Positions 34,848 through 44,128 of a stretch of DNA of 64,000 bases are shown here, piece by piece. Positions within the stretch are counted from its first letter, which is position 1. Each line of letters begins with the position of its first letter. The translations under genes were made by a program, and so were the position numbers. The notes beneath the pieces were generated by a model, which was not told where the DNA came from, did not search any database, and saw only the letters and a program-made list of their open reading frames with translations. The stretch lies in NCBI GenBank assembly GCA_903933115.1, contig CAIZIT010000005.1:1-64000 (forward strand), written 5' to 3'. Origin of the DNA: an uncultured Burkholderiales bacterium (lineage in GTDB: Bacteria; Pseudomonadota; Gammaproteobacteria; Burkholderiales; Burkholderiaceae_C).

Positions 34848-37721
34848 TCACCAATAGGGTTTGAAAAAATTCAACCATAGACTTTTTACAGTCTGAATTT
34901 CCACACTATCTTTCTCATCGATCTCAAATTTTTCTTCTTGCAGACTGGCTGCATGTTGTTTTTTTCGTAGATGACGGTATGCGTTGCTGCTTTGCAATCC
35001 CAGTCCACCAGGTATCAAGCCCTTTTCCTCTGCCTTTTTCAACAAGGCAATGTTGCCAATGTTCTGTGTCAACTCGAGGTGTAGGTGAGATTGACTCAAA
35101 ATCAAATATTGAACGACAAACTCGACATCGATCATCCCGCCAGGACTGAACTTACCATGTAAATGTCCTTGCTTATTTTGATGAGCGCTCCAGAGCTTTT
35201 TTCGCATTTCATACACATCTAATTTAAGCTGATTTTCATCTCTTTCTTTGGCCAACACCTCTTGCCTAATTTTTTCAAATCTCTCGCGCAATTTCTCAGA
35301 CCCATAACAAAATCTTGCCCTTGTCAAGGCTTGGTGCTCCCAGGTCCACGCACTGTTCAAATCGATCTGCCTTTGATATTTCTCATAGGCATCGAATGAA
35401 CTTACCAATAATCCAGAGCTGCCATTGGGTCTCAGTGCATTGTCTATTTCATACAAGTCTCCATCAGACGTCTTCATGGTCATCCAAGAAATTAATCTTC
35501 TTGCAAGTAGAGTGATCTCTTCCTTTGATTGAAGCCTGTTTTCATCATAAAGCAGAACCAAATCCAAATCACTTCCATATCCCAACTCTTTGCTGCCGAG
35601 CTTGCCGTATCCAATGATGGCCAATGGTGCTTGATTTTCTGTTTGATCTGAAGAATTATTTTTTAACCTTTCCCAGATCCAGTCCACACAAATGCTCAAA
35701 ACACCCTGAGCCAAAGCAGATAAGTCATCAGAAACTTCTTCGACCGTTAAAAATCCATTCAAGTCCGAGGTCAATATTTTAAAAAGACTGGCATGGTGTT
35801 CACGTCTTACGAGCTTAAGAAGCTGCTCCTCATCGTCAATACCTGTATTTTTATTTTGCGTTTCCTTTCTGTGATTGAGCAACTCCATGAAATCCAACAT
35901 GTTAAAGCGCTCGCTCATCTCCTGATCGTGAACCAACTGCTCAATAACGCTAGGGTAATAGTTCAAATAACGACGACACCAAGATGAAGCGCCCATCAGT
36001 TTCATGATATCTTTTTGAACTTGTGGGTGCTCAATCTGTAGAGCCAGATAGTTGTCTCTTTTGAATATCAGATCGGTCCATTCAAACCAATCACTCAGCT
36101 CGAGCAACTTGATGCTGCCAGAATTAAAACCATCCTTGCACCGCATGATGAGTTCTATGAGCCATTTTTCTTTGATCTTTGTTTGATCCAAATTGCTTGA
36201 GTTGAATTCCACCCCCTGGCGGTTCACATCAAGTGCTTTGGCCCACTTCATGCCCAATTGTCTGATATTCAATGCTATTGCAGTCTTATGCTCTTCATCT
36301 AGACCATGATTTTTATTTTCAAGTATCCGTTGACTCAGCTGCAATGTCATTTCAGTCAGCCGATTGTCCTCACTCTTGTTCATCTCCTCCTTTTTCTCAG
36401 CCCGAAGGTTCTCTTCGTCTGCAAAAGCTATTGCATTTTGCTTAGCCAAAAGCTGATCAAATTCTGTTTGTACATAAGTGTTGACCTTGTCGAGGGCACT
36501 TAAAAACTGCTCTTGACGCTCAAATCCCATTGTTTTCGATATCCATATCCGGTCTTCATCGTTTTGAGGCAAAAGGTGTGTTTGGTGGTCATCTAAATAT
36601 TGAATTCTGTGCTCTATGGTTCTCAGATATCGATATGACATCTCCCAATATGAAGCTTGTTCATTGCTAAGCAATTTGTACTTTTGTAAACATTCAATGG
36701 CTCTGAATGTCGATCTTGTCCTTAACTCTGCCCTGGCACCACCATGAACAACTTGAAACAGTTGCACACCAAATTCAATTTCTCGAATACCTCCTCGACC
36801 TAATTTGACGTCCTTGATGTTTGAATTTTTTTCAGCTTGTTTCTGTATTTTGTTATGAATCTCACGAAGCGAATCCATCAGCTGAAAATCCACATAAGGT
36901 CGAAATACAAAGGGCTCAATGACTGCATAAAGACGCTTTTCCACCGACTTGGCATCATCACTGCCATTTCCAACTGCCCTGGCCTTCAACCAGGCAAATC
37001 GCTCCCACGAACGAGCAGTTTTTTGAAAATACTCCTGTAAAGCTTGAAGTGACAACACACTTGCACTTGAATTGCCATATGGCCTTAAAGCCAAATCGAT
37101 TCTGAATACAAAACCGTGCTCTGTTACTGCACTGATGTACTTGTGCATGCCCTTTGCCCACTTCAGGTAGTATTCTTGATTGCTGATGATTTTCTGATCA
37201 CCATGGCGCTTTTTTGTTTCTCCCTCCTCCTCGTAGACGTAGACCAAATCGATGTCGCTTGAAACATTGAGCTCTTTTGCTCCCAACTTTCCCATGGCAA
37301 TGATGGACATGCTGCAATGCTCACCGTTTGGCTTGCAGGGGCTTCCATAAAGCGCTTCTAACTCACGATTGACCGCATCACTTGCTTGAATAAGGGTGAA
37401 ATCTGCAAGAGCGGATATTTTCTGCATCACCTCTTCCAGGCTCATACCTTGCTCACAGTCCTCCACCAAGAGTCTTTGCAATACAAGCTGCCTTAAAACC
37501 CGAAGTGCAACATCCTGGGGATGTCTTTCTAATAAGGTTTTGTTGACTTCGTCAAAGTTAAAAAAATCAACTTTTTTGCTGTCCAGAGCTTGAAATTCAG
37601 AGTTGTAGCGACGATTGATACGAGCTGAAAACCTGGACCCTCGTGACAAATTTGGATTCTTTTCTATAGAATTTGAATATGGCTCTAAATTGACACCGAA
37701 CCCTGTAATAATTGTATTCAT
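34848..37721 (-). CDS. glnE: Glutamine synthetase adenylyltransferase/adenylyl-removing enzyme
   Basis: GlnE attaches AMP to and removes it from glutamine synthetase under PII control. The 957-residue protein has two nucleotidyltransferase domains: the removing half with GAKELNVSSDIDLVYVYEE and the transferase half with GSKELGYGSDLDLVLLYDE. The linker helices (PII-binding GlnD-like region) lie between. The ATG at 37721 has an AAGGA site; the frame continues to a TTG at 37748, which I reject. Only 26 bases separate it from the yhdP start. The coding sequence is strikingly AT-rich (21 of 60 bases G/C at 36421-36480) for a core gene. Confidence 0.96.
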   Translation of the reverse strand: MNTIITGFGVNLEPYSNSIEKNPNLSRGSRFSARINRRYNSEFQALDSKKVDFFNFDEVNKTLLERHPQDVALRVLRQLVLQRLLVEDCEQGMSLEEVMQKISALADFTLIQASDAVNRELEALYGSPCKPNGEHCSMSIIAMGKLGAKELNVSSDIDLVYVYEEEGETKKRHGDQKIISNQEYYLKWAKGMHKYISAVTEHGFVFRIDLALRPYGNSSASVLSLQALQEYFQKTARSWERFAWLKARAVGNGSDDAKSVEKRLYAVIEPFVFRPYVDFQLMDSLREIHNKIQKQAEKNSNIKDVKLGRGGIREIEFGVQLFQVVHGGARAELRTRSTFRAIECLQKYKLLSNEQASYWEMSYRYLRTIEHRIQYLDDHQTHLLPQNDEDRIWISKTMGFERQEQFLSALDKVNTYVQTEFDQLLAKQNAIAFADEENLRAEKKEEMNKSEDNRLTEMTLQLSQRILENKNHGLDEEHKTAIALNIRQLGMKWAKALDVNRQGVEFNSSNLDQTKIKEKWLIELIMRCKDGFNSGSIKLLELSDWFEWTDLIFKRDNYLALQIEHPQVQKDIMKLMGASSWCRRYLNYYPSVIEQLVHDQEMSERFNMLDFMELLNHRKETQNKNTGIDDEEQLLKLVRREHHASLFKILTSDLNGFLTVEEVSDDLSALAQGVLSICVDWIWERLKNNSSDQTENQAPLAIIGYGKLGSKELGYGSDLDLVLLYDENRLQSKEEITLLARRLISWMTMKTSDGDLYEIDNALRPNGSSGLLVSSFDAYEKYQRQIDLNSAWTWEHQALTRARFCYGSEKLRERFEKIRQEVLAKERDENQLKLDVYEMRKKLWSAHQNKQGHLHGKFSPGGMIDVEFVVQYLILSQSHLHLELTQNIGNIALLKKAEEKGLIPGGLGLQSSNAYRHLRKKQHAASLQEEKFEIDEKDSVEIQTVKSLWLNFFKPYW

Positions 37722-37747
37722 TGCACTTTTCCTTGCATTAGATACCA

Positions 37748-40700
37748 ATGCCCTATATCTCTGGTTTTAAAACATTTAAAAACATTCATGTTTTAAAATT
37801 TCTATGGCTACTTTCCAGTTCCATTTTTTGGCTATTGATCGCCTTATGGTCCATCCTGTTAAGTCTTGGCCTCATTTTGCACTTTTTTTTCATACCCCAT
37901 ATCGATCAATTCAGACCCCGAATTGAGGCCTCCCTTTCCCAAGTTCTGGGCACAAACATTAAAATTGGCTCCATCCAATCTCGCTCCAACAGTTTATTTC
38001 CAAGTCTTGAACTCCTGGACATTACTAGTTCAGACGATCATGACAATAATAGCTTGCACATCAAGCGGGCTTTGGTCTCTTTCTCTGCTCAATCCGTTTT
38101 CAGATTGACTTTGGATAAGTTGCTCATTGATGACTCGGATGTTACCGTCAAGCGACGCATCGATGGTGGTTTTGAAGTCGCGGGTTTCTTACTTTCACCA
38201 AGTACCCATTCAAGCTTCAACGATTCGTTTTTCTCAATTCATGATTTTGAGATCAACAACTCCAGATTATTATGGATCGACGAGCGATTGCATCAGCCTC
38301 CCCTGATGATCTCAGACATCAATTTTTCAATCCAAAATGGCATCAGAAATCATCAATTCCGATTCGATGCAACTCCTCCTTCATTTTTGTCGAAAAGAAT
38401 AAACTTTCGCGCAGAATTTAACCAGCCTCTTTTGAGCCTTCATCCTGGTCAATGGCAAGATTGGTCTGGACAGAGCTATTTCCAAACGGATCATCTGCAA
38501 CTTTCCCATTTGGCCTCCTCCGTGTTGCCAGCCAACACCTTACCCCTGAAAACCGGACAAGGTTGGTTTCGCGCCTGGTCTACCGTCAGCCATGGTGCGT
38601 TCATTCAACATGTGCTTGACTTCGATCTCACAAATATCGAGTCTTCATTATTCAATCCAATCACACCCGTTTTTATTTCTTCTTTGGCGGGCCGTATTCA
38701 AATGGCACCATGGAAAAATGGCCAAGAGTGGACGACCGAGAATTTGACATTCAATTTACGGGGCGAAAAAGAACCATGGGATTTTTCACATTACCGTCTT
38801 GCCCTTTCAAATCTTCAAGATCCTTTCGGCCCAGAGTCTGAGGGTGAAATTGTTTTCAATCAATCCAGTTTTGAACATATTGCACAATTGGCTAAAGCCT
38901 TGTCGCCCAGGCAAGCCTTCAGCACGTTTCTCTATCAATTGAACATCAAGGGTGACATTGAAAAACTTCATGCTTCTTGGGGAAATATCGCGCTTCAAGA
39001 CAGCTCTTTCATCCCTAAATCAGCACTTCACAATTGGATTGAAAACTCCAAAAAATTACTCAACCGTTTTTCCTTGAATAAAAAGTCGGCTTCTTCTGCA
39101 CCATTAGCCAATCAGCTAGAGGCTGCCGAGCCCTCTTTCAACCCTTTTTCAAAAGTTAAACATTTTAAGGTTGACGGTTTCATCACGCATTTGGAACGCT
39201 CTTATGCTTCAACTGTTGCCAAGGAATCATTGCCACAAAGCTCGAACACAAAAATTGACCCCAAAGCCAATTCAAACAGCAAAACGAGCCTTGCATCATC
39301 GTTCTCCTTACAAGATACCTTATCGACCATTCCTCATTTCAAGGGCTTGTCTGCTCAATTTTCTTTGACAGAAAACTCCGGCAAAGCAGAACTGACCCTC
39401 AAGAATGGCTTTCTCGAACTGATCGGAGCCTTAGAGCCGCCCATCGTTGAGATCCAACATTTTTCTTCGATGCTGGATTGGAGCATCTCCAATGGTGAGC
39501 TGGACTTCCATCTCTCCAACGGAGAACTCACCAACACCAATGGCACCGCAGCATTCAACTTCAAATGGTTCAATCCCAATATTGAGCGGTTGAGTTCCTC
39601 CAATCTTGGAGACATTGACTTGAATGCGCAAATCAACTCACTGGATGCTGCTTCGCTTTACAAGTACTTACCTTCTTCTATCAATGCCAACGTCCGAAAC
39701 TATTTGAAAGAAGCCATTTTTTCTGGTTTGATTGAAAAGGGCAAAATCAAAATCAAAGGCCCTTTAGAAACCCTTCCTTATAAGAGCCCCTCAGATGGTG
39801 AATTCACCATCACCGCTCACCTCCATCGAATTGGTTTTAATTATTTCCCAAAAGCTTTTTTTAAGTCGCCCACCATCACTCTCACCGATTGGCCGAATTT
39901 GAGCGATTTAGAAGGTGAGCTTCAGCTCAAAGGAAAAAGCCTTGTTTTGAGCTCTTCGTTTTCCAATCTGGGGTTCGACATGAACTCCGTTCAATTGGGC
40001 AAACTTGAAGCGAAAATTCAGAACTTGTTTGACCCCATTTTAGACATCTCTTCGGACTCCAAAGGATTGATGTCCAACTACCTTTCTGTCTTCAACCGCT
40101 CCTCCTTGAGTCCCAGATTGGGACGCCCCTTGGCTCAAGCCAAGTCCAGAGGCTATGCCGACCTTAAATTAAAACTCACTCTGCCACTCTTACAAATTGA
40201 TCGCTCCAAAGTCCTTGGCAATCTCACATTCATCAACAACGATTTATCCCTGACCCCTGATACACCCTTGTTTCTCAAAACCCGCGGCAGTTTAACTTTC
40301 ACAGAGTCAGGACTTGCCTTTCAAAACGTGCTGACCCATACACTTGGAGGAGAAAGCAAACTCGAAGGCGGCTACCGCCCTTTACCGAATGGACTTGAAA
40401 GCGCACTCCAAATCAGGTCCTCTGGCACTGTCTCTGCAGAAGGCTTGGAGCAATCGTGTGAAATATCTGCTTACGGTAAGTTTGCCTCTTTGGCGAAGGG
40501 TCAAACCAACTACACGTCCTTGATCACGATCAAAAAGTCTGGTATTCCTGAAATCTCCATCTCCTCCAACCTTCAAGGCCTATCGCTCAACGGCCCACTG
40601 CCCTTGAAGAAGTCTGCTGACAGCCCCATGCTTTTTTATTATGAAAATGCTTTGGTCAAAGATCTGGGCCCCTCGCACTTTCTTGAGCGCCAAGCCTTCT

Positions 40701-42136
40701 CTTTGGGTGACCAAGTTGCAATGCGGCTTTATAAAGACACGACGACGGCTCAAAGCAACGTCTTGTCGGGCACGATGCTGATCTCACCCGGTGCCTCCAA
40801 CTCCATTGTTCAAGTACTTCCCCCCAACACATCCACTCCATCCAAACTCATCTCGAACGGCTGGACGGTGAACGCCACTTTGCCAGAATTACCACTCGAC
40901 GACTGGCAGCTCACTTTCAATTCCTTATTTGTCAACCCCAGCAAGTCCAGCAACTGCGGCAATGCCTTTCCTGAATCGTCCCCCATTGAAACCCATCCCA
41001 AAACTCCCGTCCCTTTGTCATCCTCATTGACGCTCCCCAACAGCATCAAAGTCCAGACCGACAAACTCAACAGCCAAGGACGTGTCTTTCATGCAGTGAG
41101 TGTTGTGGCCAACAGGGACGGTAACAACTGGTCCACCAATTTACAGTCTCAAGAGCTCAATGGCAACATTAAACTTCTTTTGGACACCGATCCTGCCTCA
41201 CGGCGCATCAGTGCTCACTTGAACCAATTCACCATCAACCCCATCAAAAACAAGTTCAGCGACCCTTTGATGAGTTCTGAAGAACCATTTTTTCCTTGGT
41301 TGGATGTCGTCATCGACAACCTTCAAATCAAAGACCATGCGTTGGGGCACGTTGAATTCGAAGCTCACAATTCACTCAACCCGAAAGGCGAGCGAATTTG
41401 GCGGCTCAACAACATTCAGCTCACCAACCCCGATGTCTCATTGAAAGCGTCGGCCAAATGGTCCCCCTCGTCTGAGCCCAACACCAAAGGGACTCAGTCT
41501 CAAATCGACCTCTCTTTGGATATTGCCAACTCTGGTCACTTGCTGAGTCGACTTGGCACGCCTGGGGTTGTTCGCGACGGCAAAGGATCTCTCAAAGGAC
41601 AATTGAGCTGGAAGGGCTCTTTGATCAATCCTGATTTTGACTCCCTGTCAGGCGACTTTGTTGTCGATATTGAAAAAGGCCAGTTTCTTAAAACCGATCC
41701 AGGCGCTTCTCGACTTCTTGGTGTTTTAAATCTTCAAGCCCTGCCTCGGCGATTGACTTTGGACTTTAAAGATCTCTTTGGCGAAGGCTTCGCATTTGAC
41801 CTCCTGAAGGGCGACATCGCGGTCAAGGAGGGCACGGCTTCGACTAAAAATTTGATCATGAAGGGTGTTGCAGGGACAGTGATGCTAGAAGGCTCTGCAA
41901 ATATTGGTACTGAAACGCAAGACTTGAGAGTTGTGGTGGTGCCTGAGATCAACGCAGGCACCGCCTCTCTCATCTACAGCACCGTCAACCCCATCGTGGG
42001 CCTCACCAGCTTTTTGGCTCAATACGTGATCCGTCAGCCCCTCATACAAGCCAACACCAGGACATTTCATATCAGTGGCAGTTGGAGCGATCCACAGGTG
42101 ACAAAAATTGACCTTCCCGTCGAAAACATCAAATAA
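37748..42136 (+). CDS. yhdP: YhdP-family AsmA-like protein
   Basis: YhdP is a large inner-membrane-anchored, periplasm-spanning protein that moves phospholipid to the outer membrane. The 1462-residue protein has one N-terminal helix (LWLLSSSIFWLLIALWSILL) and then a long beta-rich repeat domain. The C-terminal part (GQLSWKGSLINPDFDSLSGD, ASRLLGVLNLQALPRRLTLD) is typical of the family and of the AsmA superfamily. A small region around residues 430-540 is serine/lysine-rich and looks like low-complexity insertion. In relatives nit and tldD follow; here mltA does. Confidence 0.94.
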   Translation: MPYISGFKTFKNIHVLKFLWLLSSSIFWLLIALWSILLSLGLILHFFFIPHIDQFRPRIEASLSQVLGTNIKIGSIQSRSNSLFPSLELLDITSSDDHDNNSLHIKRALVSFSAQSVFRLTLDKLLIDDSDVTVKRRIDGGFEVAGFLLSPSTHSSFNDSFFSIHDFEINNSRLLWIDERLHQPPLMISDINFSIQNGIRNHQFRFDATPPSFLSKRINFRAEFNQPLLSLHPGQWQDWSGQSYFQTDHLQLSHLASSVLPANTLPLKTGQGWFRAWSTVSHGAFIQHVLDFDLTNIESSLFNPITPVFISSLAGRIQMAPWKNGQEWTTENLTFNLRGEKEPWDFSHYRLALSNLQDPFGPESEGEIVFNQSSFEHIAQLAKALSPRQAFSTFLYQLNIKGDIEKLHASWGNIALQDSSFIPKSALHNWIENSKKLLNRFSLNKKSASSAPLANQLEAAEPSFNPFSKVKHFKVDGFITHLERSYASTVAKESLPQSSNTKIDPKANSNSKTSLASSFSLQDTLSTIPHFKGLSAQFSLTENSGKAELTLKNGFLELIGALEPPIVEIQHFSSMLDWSISNGELDFHLSNGELTNTNGTAAFNFKWFNPNIERLSSSNLGDIDLNAQINSLDAASLYKYLPSSINANVRNYLKEAIFSGLIEKGKIKIKGPLETLPYKSPSDGEFTITAHLHRIGFNYFPKAFFKSPTITLTDWPNLSDLEGELQLKGKSLVLSSSFSNLGFDMNSVQLGKLEAKIQNLFDPILDISSDSKGLMSNYLSVFNRSSLSPRLGRPLAQAKSRGYADLKLKLTLPLLQIDRSKVLGNLTFINNDLSLTPDTPLFLKTRGSLTFTESGLAFQNVLTHTLGGESKLEGGYRPLPNGLESALQIRSSGTVSAEGLEQSCEISAYGKFASLAKGQTNYTSLITIKKSGIPEISISSNLQGLSLNGPLPLKKSADSPMLFYYENALVKDLGPSHFLERQAFSLGDQVAMRLYKDTTTAQSNVLSGTMLISPGASNSIVQVLPPNTSTPSKLISNGWTVNATLPELPLDDWQLTFNSLFVNPSKSSNCGNAFPESSPIETHPKTPVPLSSSLTLPNSIKVQTDKLNSQGRVFHAVSVVANRDGNNWSTNLQSQELNGNIKLLLDTDPASRRISAHLNQFTINPIKNKFSDPLMSSEEPFFPWLDVVIDNLQIKDHALGHVEFEAHNSLNPKGERIWRLNNIQLTNPDVSLKASAKWSPSSEPNTKGTQSQIDLSLDIANSGHLLSRLGTPGVVRDGKGSLKGQLSWKGSLINPDFDSLSGDFVVDIEKGQFLKTDPGASRLLGVLNLQALPRRLTLDFKDLFGEGFAFDLLKGDIAVKEGTASTKNLIMKGVAGTVMLEGSANIGTETQDLRVVVVPEINAGTASLIYSTVNPIVGLTSFLAQYVIRQPLIQANTRTFHISGSWSDPQVTKIDLPVENIK

Positions 42137-42145
42137 GCCTTCACC

Positions 42146-42286
42146 TCATTGAATCTTGTTGTCTGGTGTTGCGTTCTTTTCCGGCTCTTTTTTTTCTCCT
42201 TTTTGCCGACCTTGAAACATCGTCCACCAAACGATCAAAACCAGTATTGAACCGGCAAGCATCGCTTCCATTAAAATGTACATCAT
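42146..42286 (-). CDS. Small single-helix membrane protein
   Basis: A 46-codon frame too short for most gene finders, starting MMYILMEAMLAGSILV and continuing LIVWWTMFQGRQ, then a highly charged tail (KGEKKEPEKNATPDNKIQ). This is one N-terminal transmembrane helix followed by a lysine/glutamate-rich cytoplasmic tail. The start is either ATG 42286 or the next in-frame ATG 42283. A GAGAGG lies upstream. The start region overlaps that of mltA on the other strand in the palindrome ATGTACAT (42276-42283). I do not recognise the family; it resembles the small hypothetical proteins common near envelope genes. Confidence 0.6.
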   Translation of the reverse strand: MMYILMEAMLAGSILVLIVWWTMFQGRQKGEKKEPEKNATPDNKIQ

Positions 42287-43508
42287 GCGTTTTAAACCCT
42301 CTCATCTTAAGATTTTTAGCGTTTCACTGTTTTTGATCTTTGTCTTCTCTTGCGCCTATCACGAGCCCAAAACGCCCACTTTGCCTGCATACAACGCCAG
42401 CCCCAACACCCCCATCAGCACCGCACAAACGGGCAAAACTGGACAAACCGCGCCCTCTCAGGGCCCATCGGAAGATGCTTTGGCCAATGGTGTGAAGAAT
42501 TTCAACTTTTCTTCAAAAAGCCTTTTCAGACCCGTCAGCTGGAGAGACTTACCCACTTTTGAGTCCACACCCACAGCTCAAATTTGGTCCGATCTTTTAG
42601 AAAACTGCATCAAACCCCACCCCATTTGGTCTCCTTCTTGCAAGGAGATGCGGCCCCTCACCCTTGCAGACGAACAAGAGCAGCGCATGTGGATGTTGAG
42701 TCAACTCCAAGCCTACCGTGTAGAGTCTCTTGAGGGTGACAATACAGGCCTCTTGACCAGCTATTATGAACCCATATTCAAAGCCTCATTGACCCAACAC
42801 GATGGATTCAATTATCCAATTTATGCGCCACCCCCTGGATTGTTGGCAAACAAAAAAAGGGGGGATGCTTGGTACAGTCGACGTGACATTGAAACACTTG
42901 GGACTTTGCAAAATGAACTCCAACATCAAGCACTTGCTTGGCTAGAAGACCCCCTGGATGTCATGATCTTGCACGTTCAAGGCTCGGCGAGACTGCGCAT
43001 TGAATCCACACCCGGTCAAATTCAGGACTACCGGGCCAGTTTTGCTGCGTCTAATGACTTACCCTACCAAAGCATTGCGAAATGGATGTTGGATCAAGGT
43101 TTGACCAAGGACATCTCATGGCAAGGCATTCGAGCGGCCTTAGACAAGAATCCTCAGTGGATCAAGGAAGCCCTTTGGAGCAATCCACGCTACATCTTTT
43201 TCTCGCTTTCAAGTTTGACCGATCCTTCACTTGGACCAATCGGCGCCATGGGCAGCCCCCTAAAGGCCCATCTTTCTGTCGCTGTTGACCCCAAGAGCAT
43301 TCCCCTGGGCATGCCCTTGTGGCTTGAGAGCGAGGGCAGCGCCTCGGTCAAAAAAATGGTTTTGAGCCAAGACACTGGAAACGCCATCAATGGCTCCATC
43401 AGAGCCGACTACTTTGCCGGAACAGGCAAAGAGGCCGGGGACTTTGCCAACAAAATCAAACAAAACTTAAAACTTTGGCTGATTTTGCCTCGAGCTTTTC
43501 ATCCATAA
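42285..43508 (+). CDS. mltA: Membrane-bound lytic murein transglycosylase A
   Basis: MltA cleaves peptidoglycan glycan strands, forming 1,6-anhydro-muropeptides, at the outer membrane. The protein has a lipoprotein signal (hydrophobic LKIFSVSLFLIFVFSC with the cysteine at about residue 23) and then LTSYYEPIFKAS, HVQGSARLRI and the 3D-domain SQDTGNAINGSIRADYFAGT with the catalytic aspartate. I chose the ATG at 42285 (MRFKPSH); an ATG at 42276 adds three residues. It is followed after 176 bases by yajC. Confidence 0.94.
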   Translation: MRFKPSHLKIFSVSLFLIFVFSCAYHEPKTPTLPAYNASPNTPISTAQTGKTGQTAPSQGPSEDALANGVKNFNFSSKSLFRPVSWRDLPTFESTPTAQIWSDLLENCIKPHPIWSPSCKEMRPLTLADEQEQRMWMLSQLQAYRVESLEGDNTGLLTSYYEPIFKASLTQHDGFNYPIYAPPPGLLANKKRGDAWYSRRDIETLGTLQNELQHQALAWLEDPLDVMILHVQGSARLRIESTPGQIQDYRASFAASNDLPYQSIAKWMLDQGLTKDISWQGIRAALDKNPQWIKEALWSNPRYIFFSLSSLTDPSLGPIGAMGSPLKAHLSVAVDPKSIPLGMPLWLESEGSASVKKMVLSQDTGNAINGSIRADYFAGTGKEAGDFANKIKQNLKLWLILPRAFHP

Positions 43509-43684
43509 TCGTGTTTTTCCAAGGTCAAATGACTGTTTTTTCCAGTCCACGCAGGCATACAATCTATGCTTTTGTGTTGACCCAGGTTTTTGGCCCATTC
43601 ACCGGGCTCAAACGGCCTTGTCCTTTGAACATCGGCTCCAATGGCTTGGTGTTTGAGATTCAGTTACTTTTTTAGGAGATTCTT

Positions 43685-44023
43685 TTGTTCATTTCATCTG
43701 CTTACGCGCAATCTGCACCGGCCGCTGCTGCCTCTTCCGATTTGTCTTCCTCGCTCACCGGAATGCTTCCCCTTTTATTGATGTTTGTGGTCTTGTACTT
43801 TGTCATGATTCGCCCACAAATGAAGAGACAAAAAGAGCACAAAACCATGCTCGACGCTTTGAGCAAAGGTGACGAGGTGAGCACTGGAGGCGGCTTTTTG
43901 GGCAGAATCTCCGCTCTTGAGGATCACTACGCCAAGTTAGAGATTGCAAAAGGCGTGGAAATTCAAATTCAACGCTCTGCAATCGCTCAAGTGCTCCCCA
44001 AAGGGACCTTGAAATCACTCTGA
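43685..44023 (+). CDS. yajC: Preprotein translocase subunit YajC
   Basis: YajC is a small single-span partner of the SecDF complex. The 112-residue protein has one helix (GMLPLLLMFVVLYFVMIRPQ) followed by the basic QKEHKTMLDALSKGDEV segment and VEIQIQRSAIAQVLPKG. The start is a TTG with a perfect AGGAGA site at 43674-43679, so the unusual start is well supported. secD follows after 105 bases that contain two alternative hairpins. Confidence 0.95.
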   Translation: MFISSAYAQSAPAAAASSDLSSSLTGMLPLLLMFVVLYFVMIRPQMKRQKEHKTMLDALSKGDEVSTGGGFLGRISALEDHYAKLEIAKGVEIQIQRSAIAQVLPKGTLKSL

Positions 44024-44048
44024 TTTCACTGCACAAGCCTTGGCGCAC

Positions 44049-44084
44049 GATCAAACAGGCTTGATCGCTCTCACCTGTTTGATC
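44049..44084 (+). repeat. Mutually exclusive hairpins between yajC and secD
   Basis: A perfect 11-base stem GATCAAACAGG/CCTGTTTGATC (44049-44059 with 44074-44084) competes with a shorter stem GATCAA/TTGATC (44049-44054 with 44061-44066), because the left arm is shared. No T run follows. It looks like a switchable RNA element or a dimeric protein site, 44 bases before secD. Confidence 0.5.
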
Positions 44085-44128
44085 CTCATGACTTGTATTG
44101 AACCCTTTAATTTTCCATTGGAATTTCC

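Noticed and set aside
43475-43675. 66-codon frame between mltA and yajC
   Set aside because: It overlaps the end of mltA, has no clear ribosome site, and its translation shows no recognisable helix or motif.
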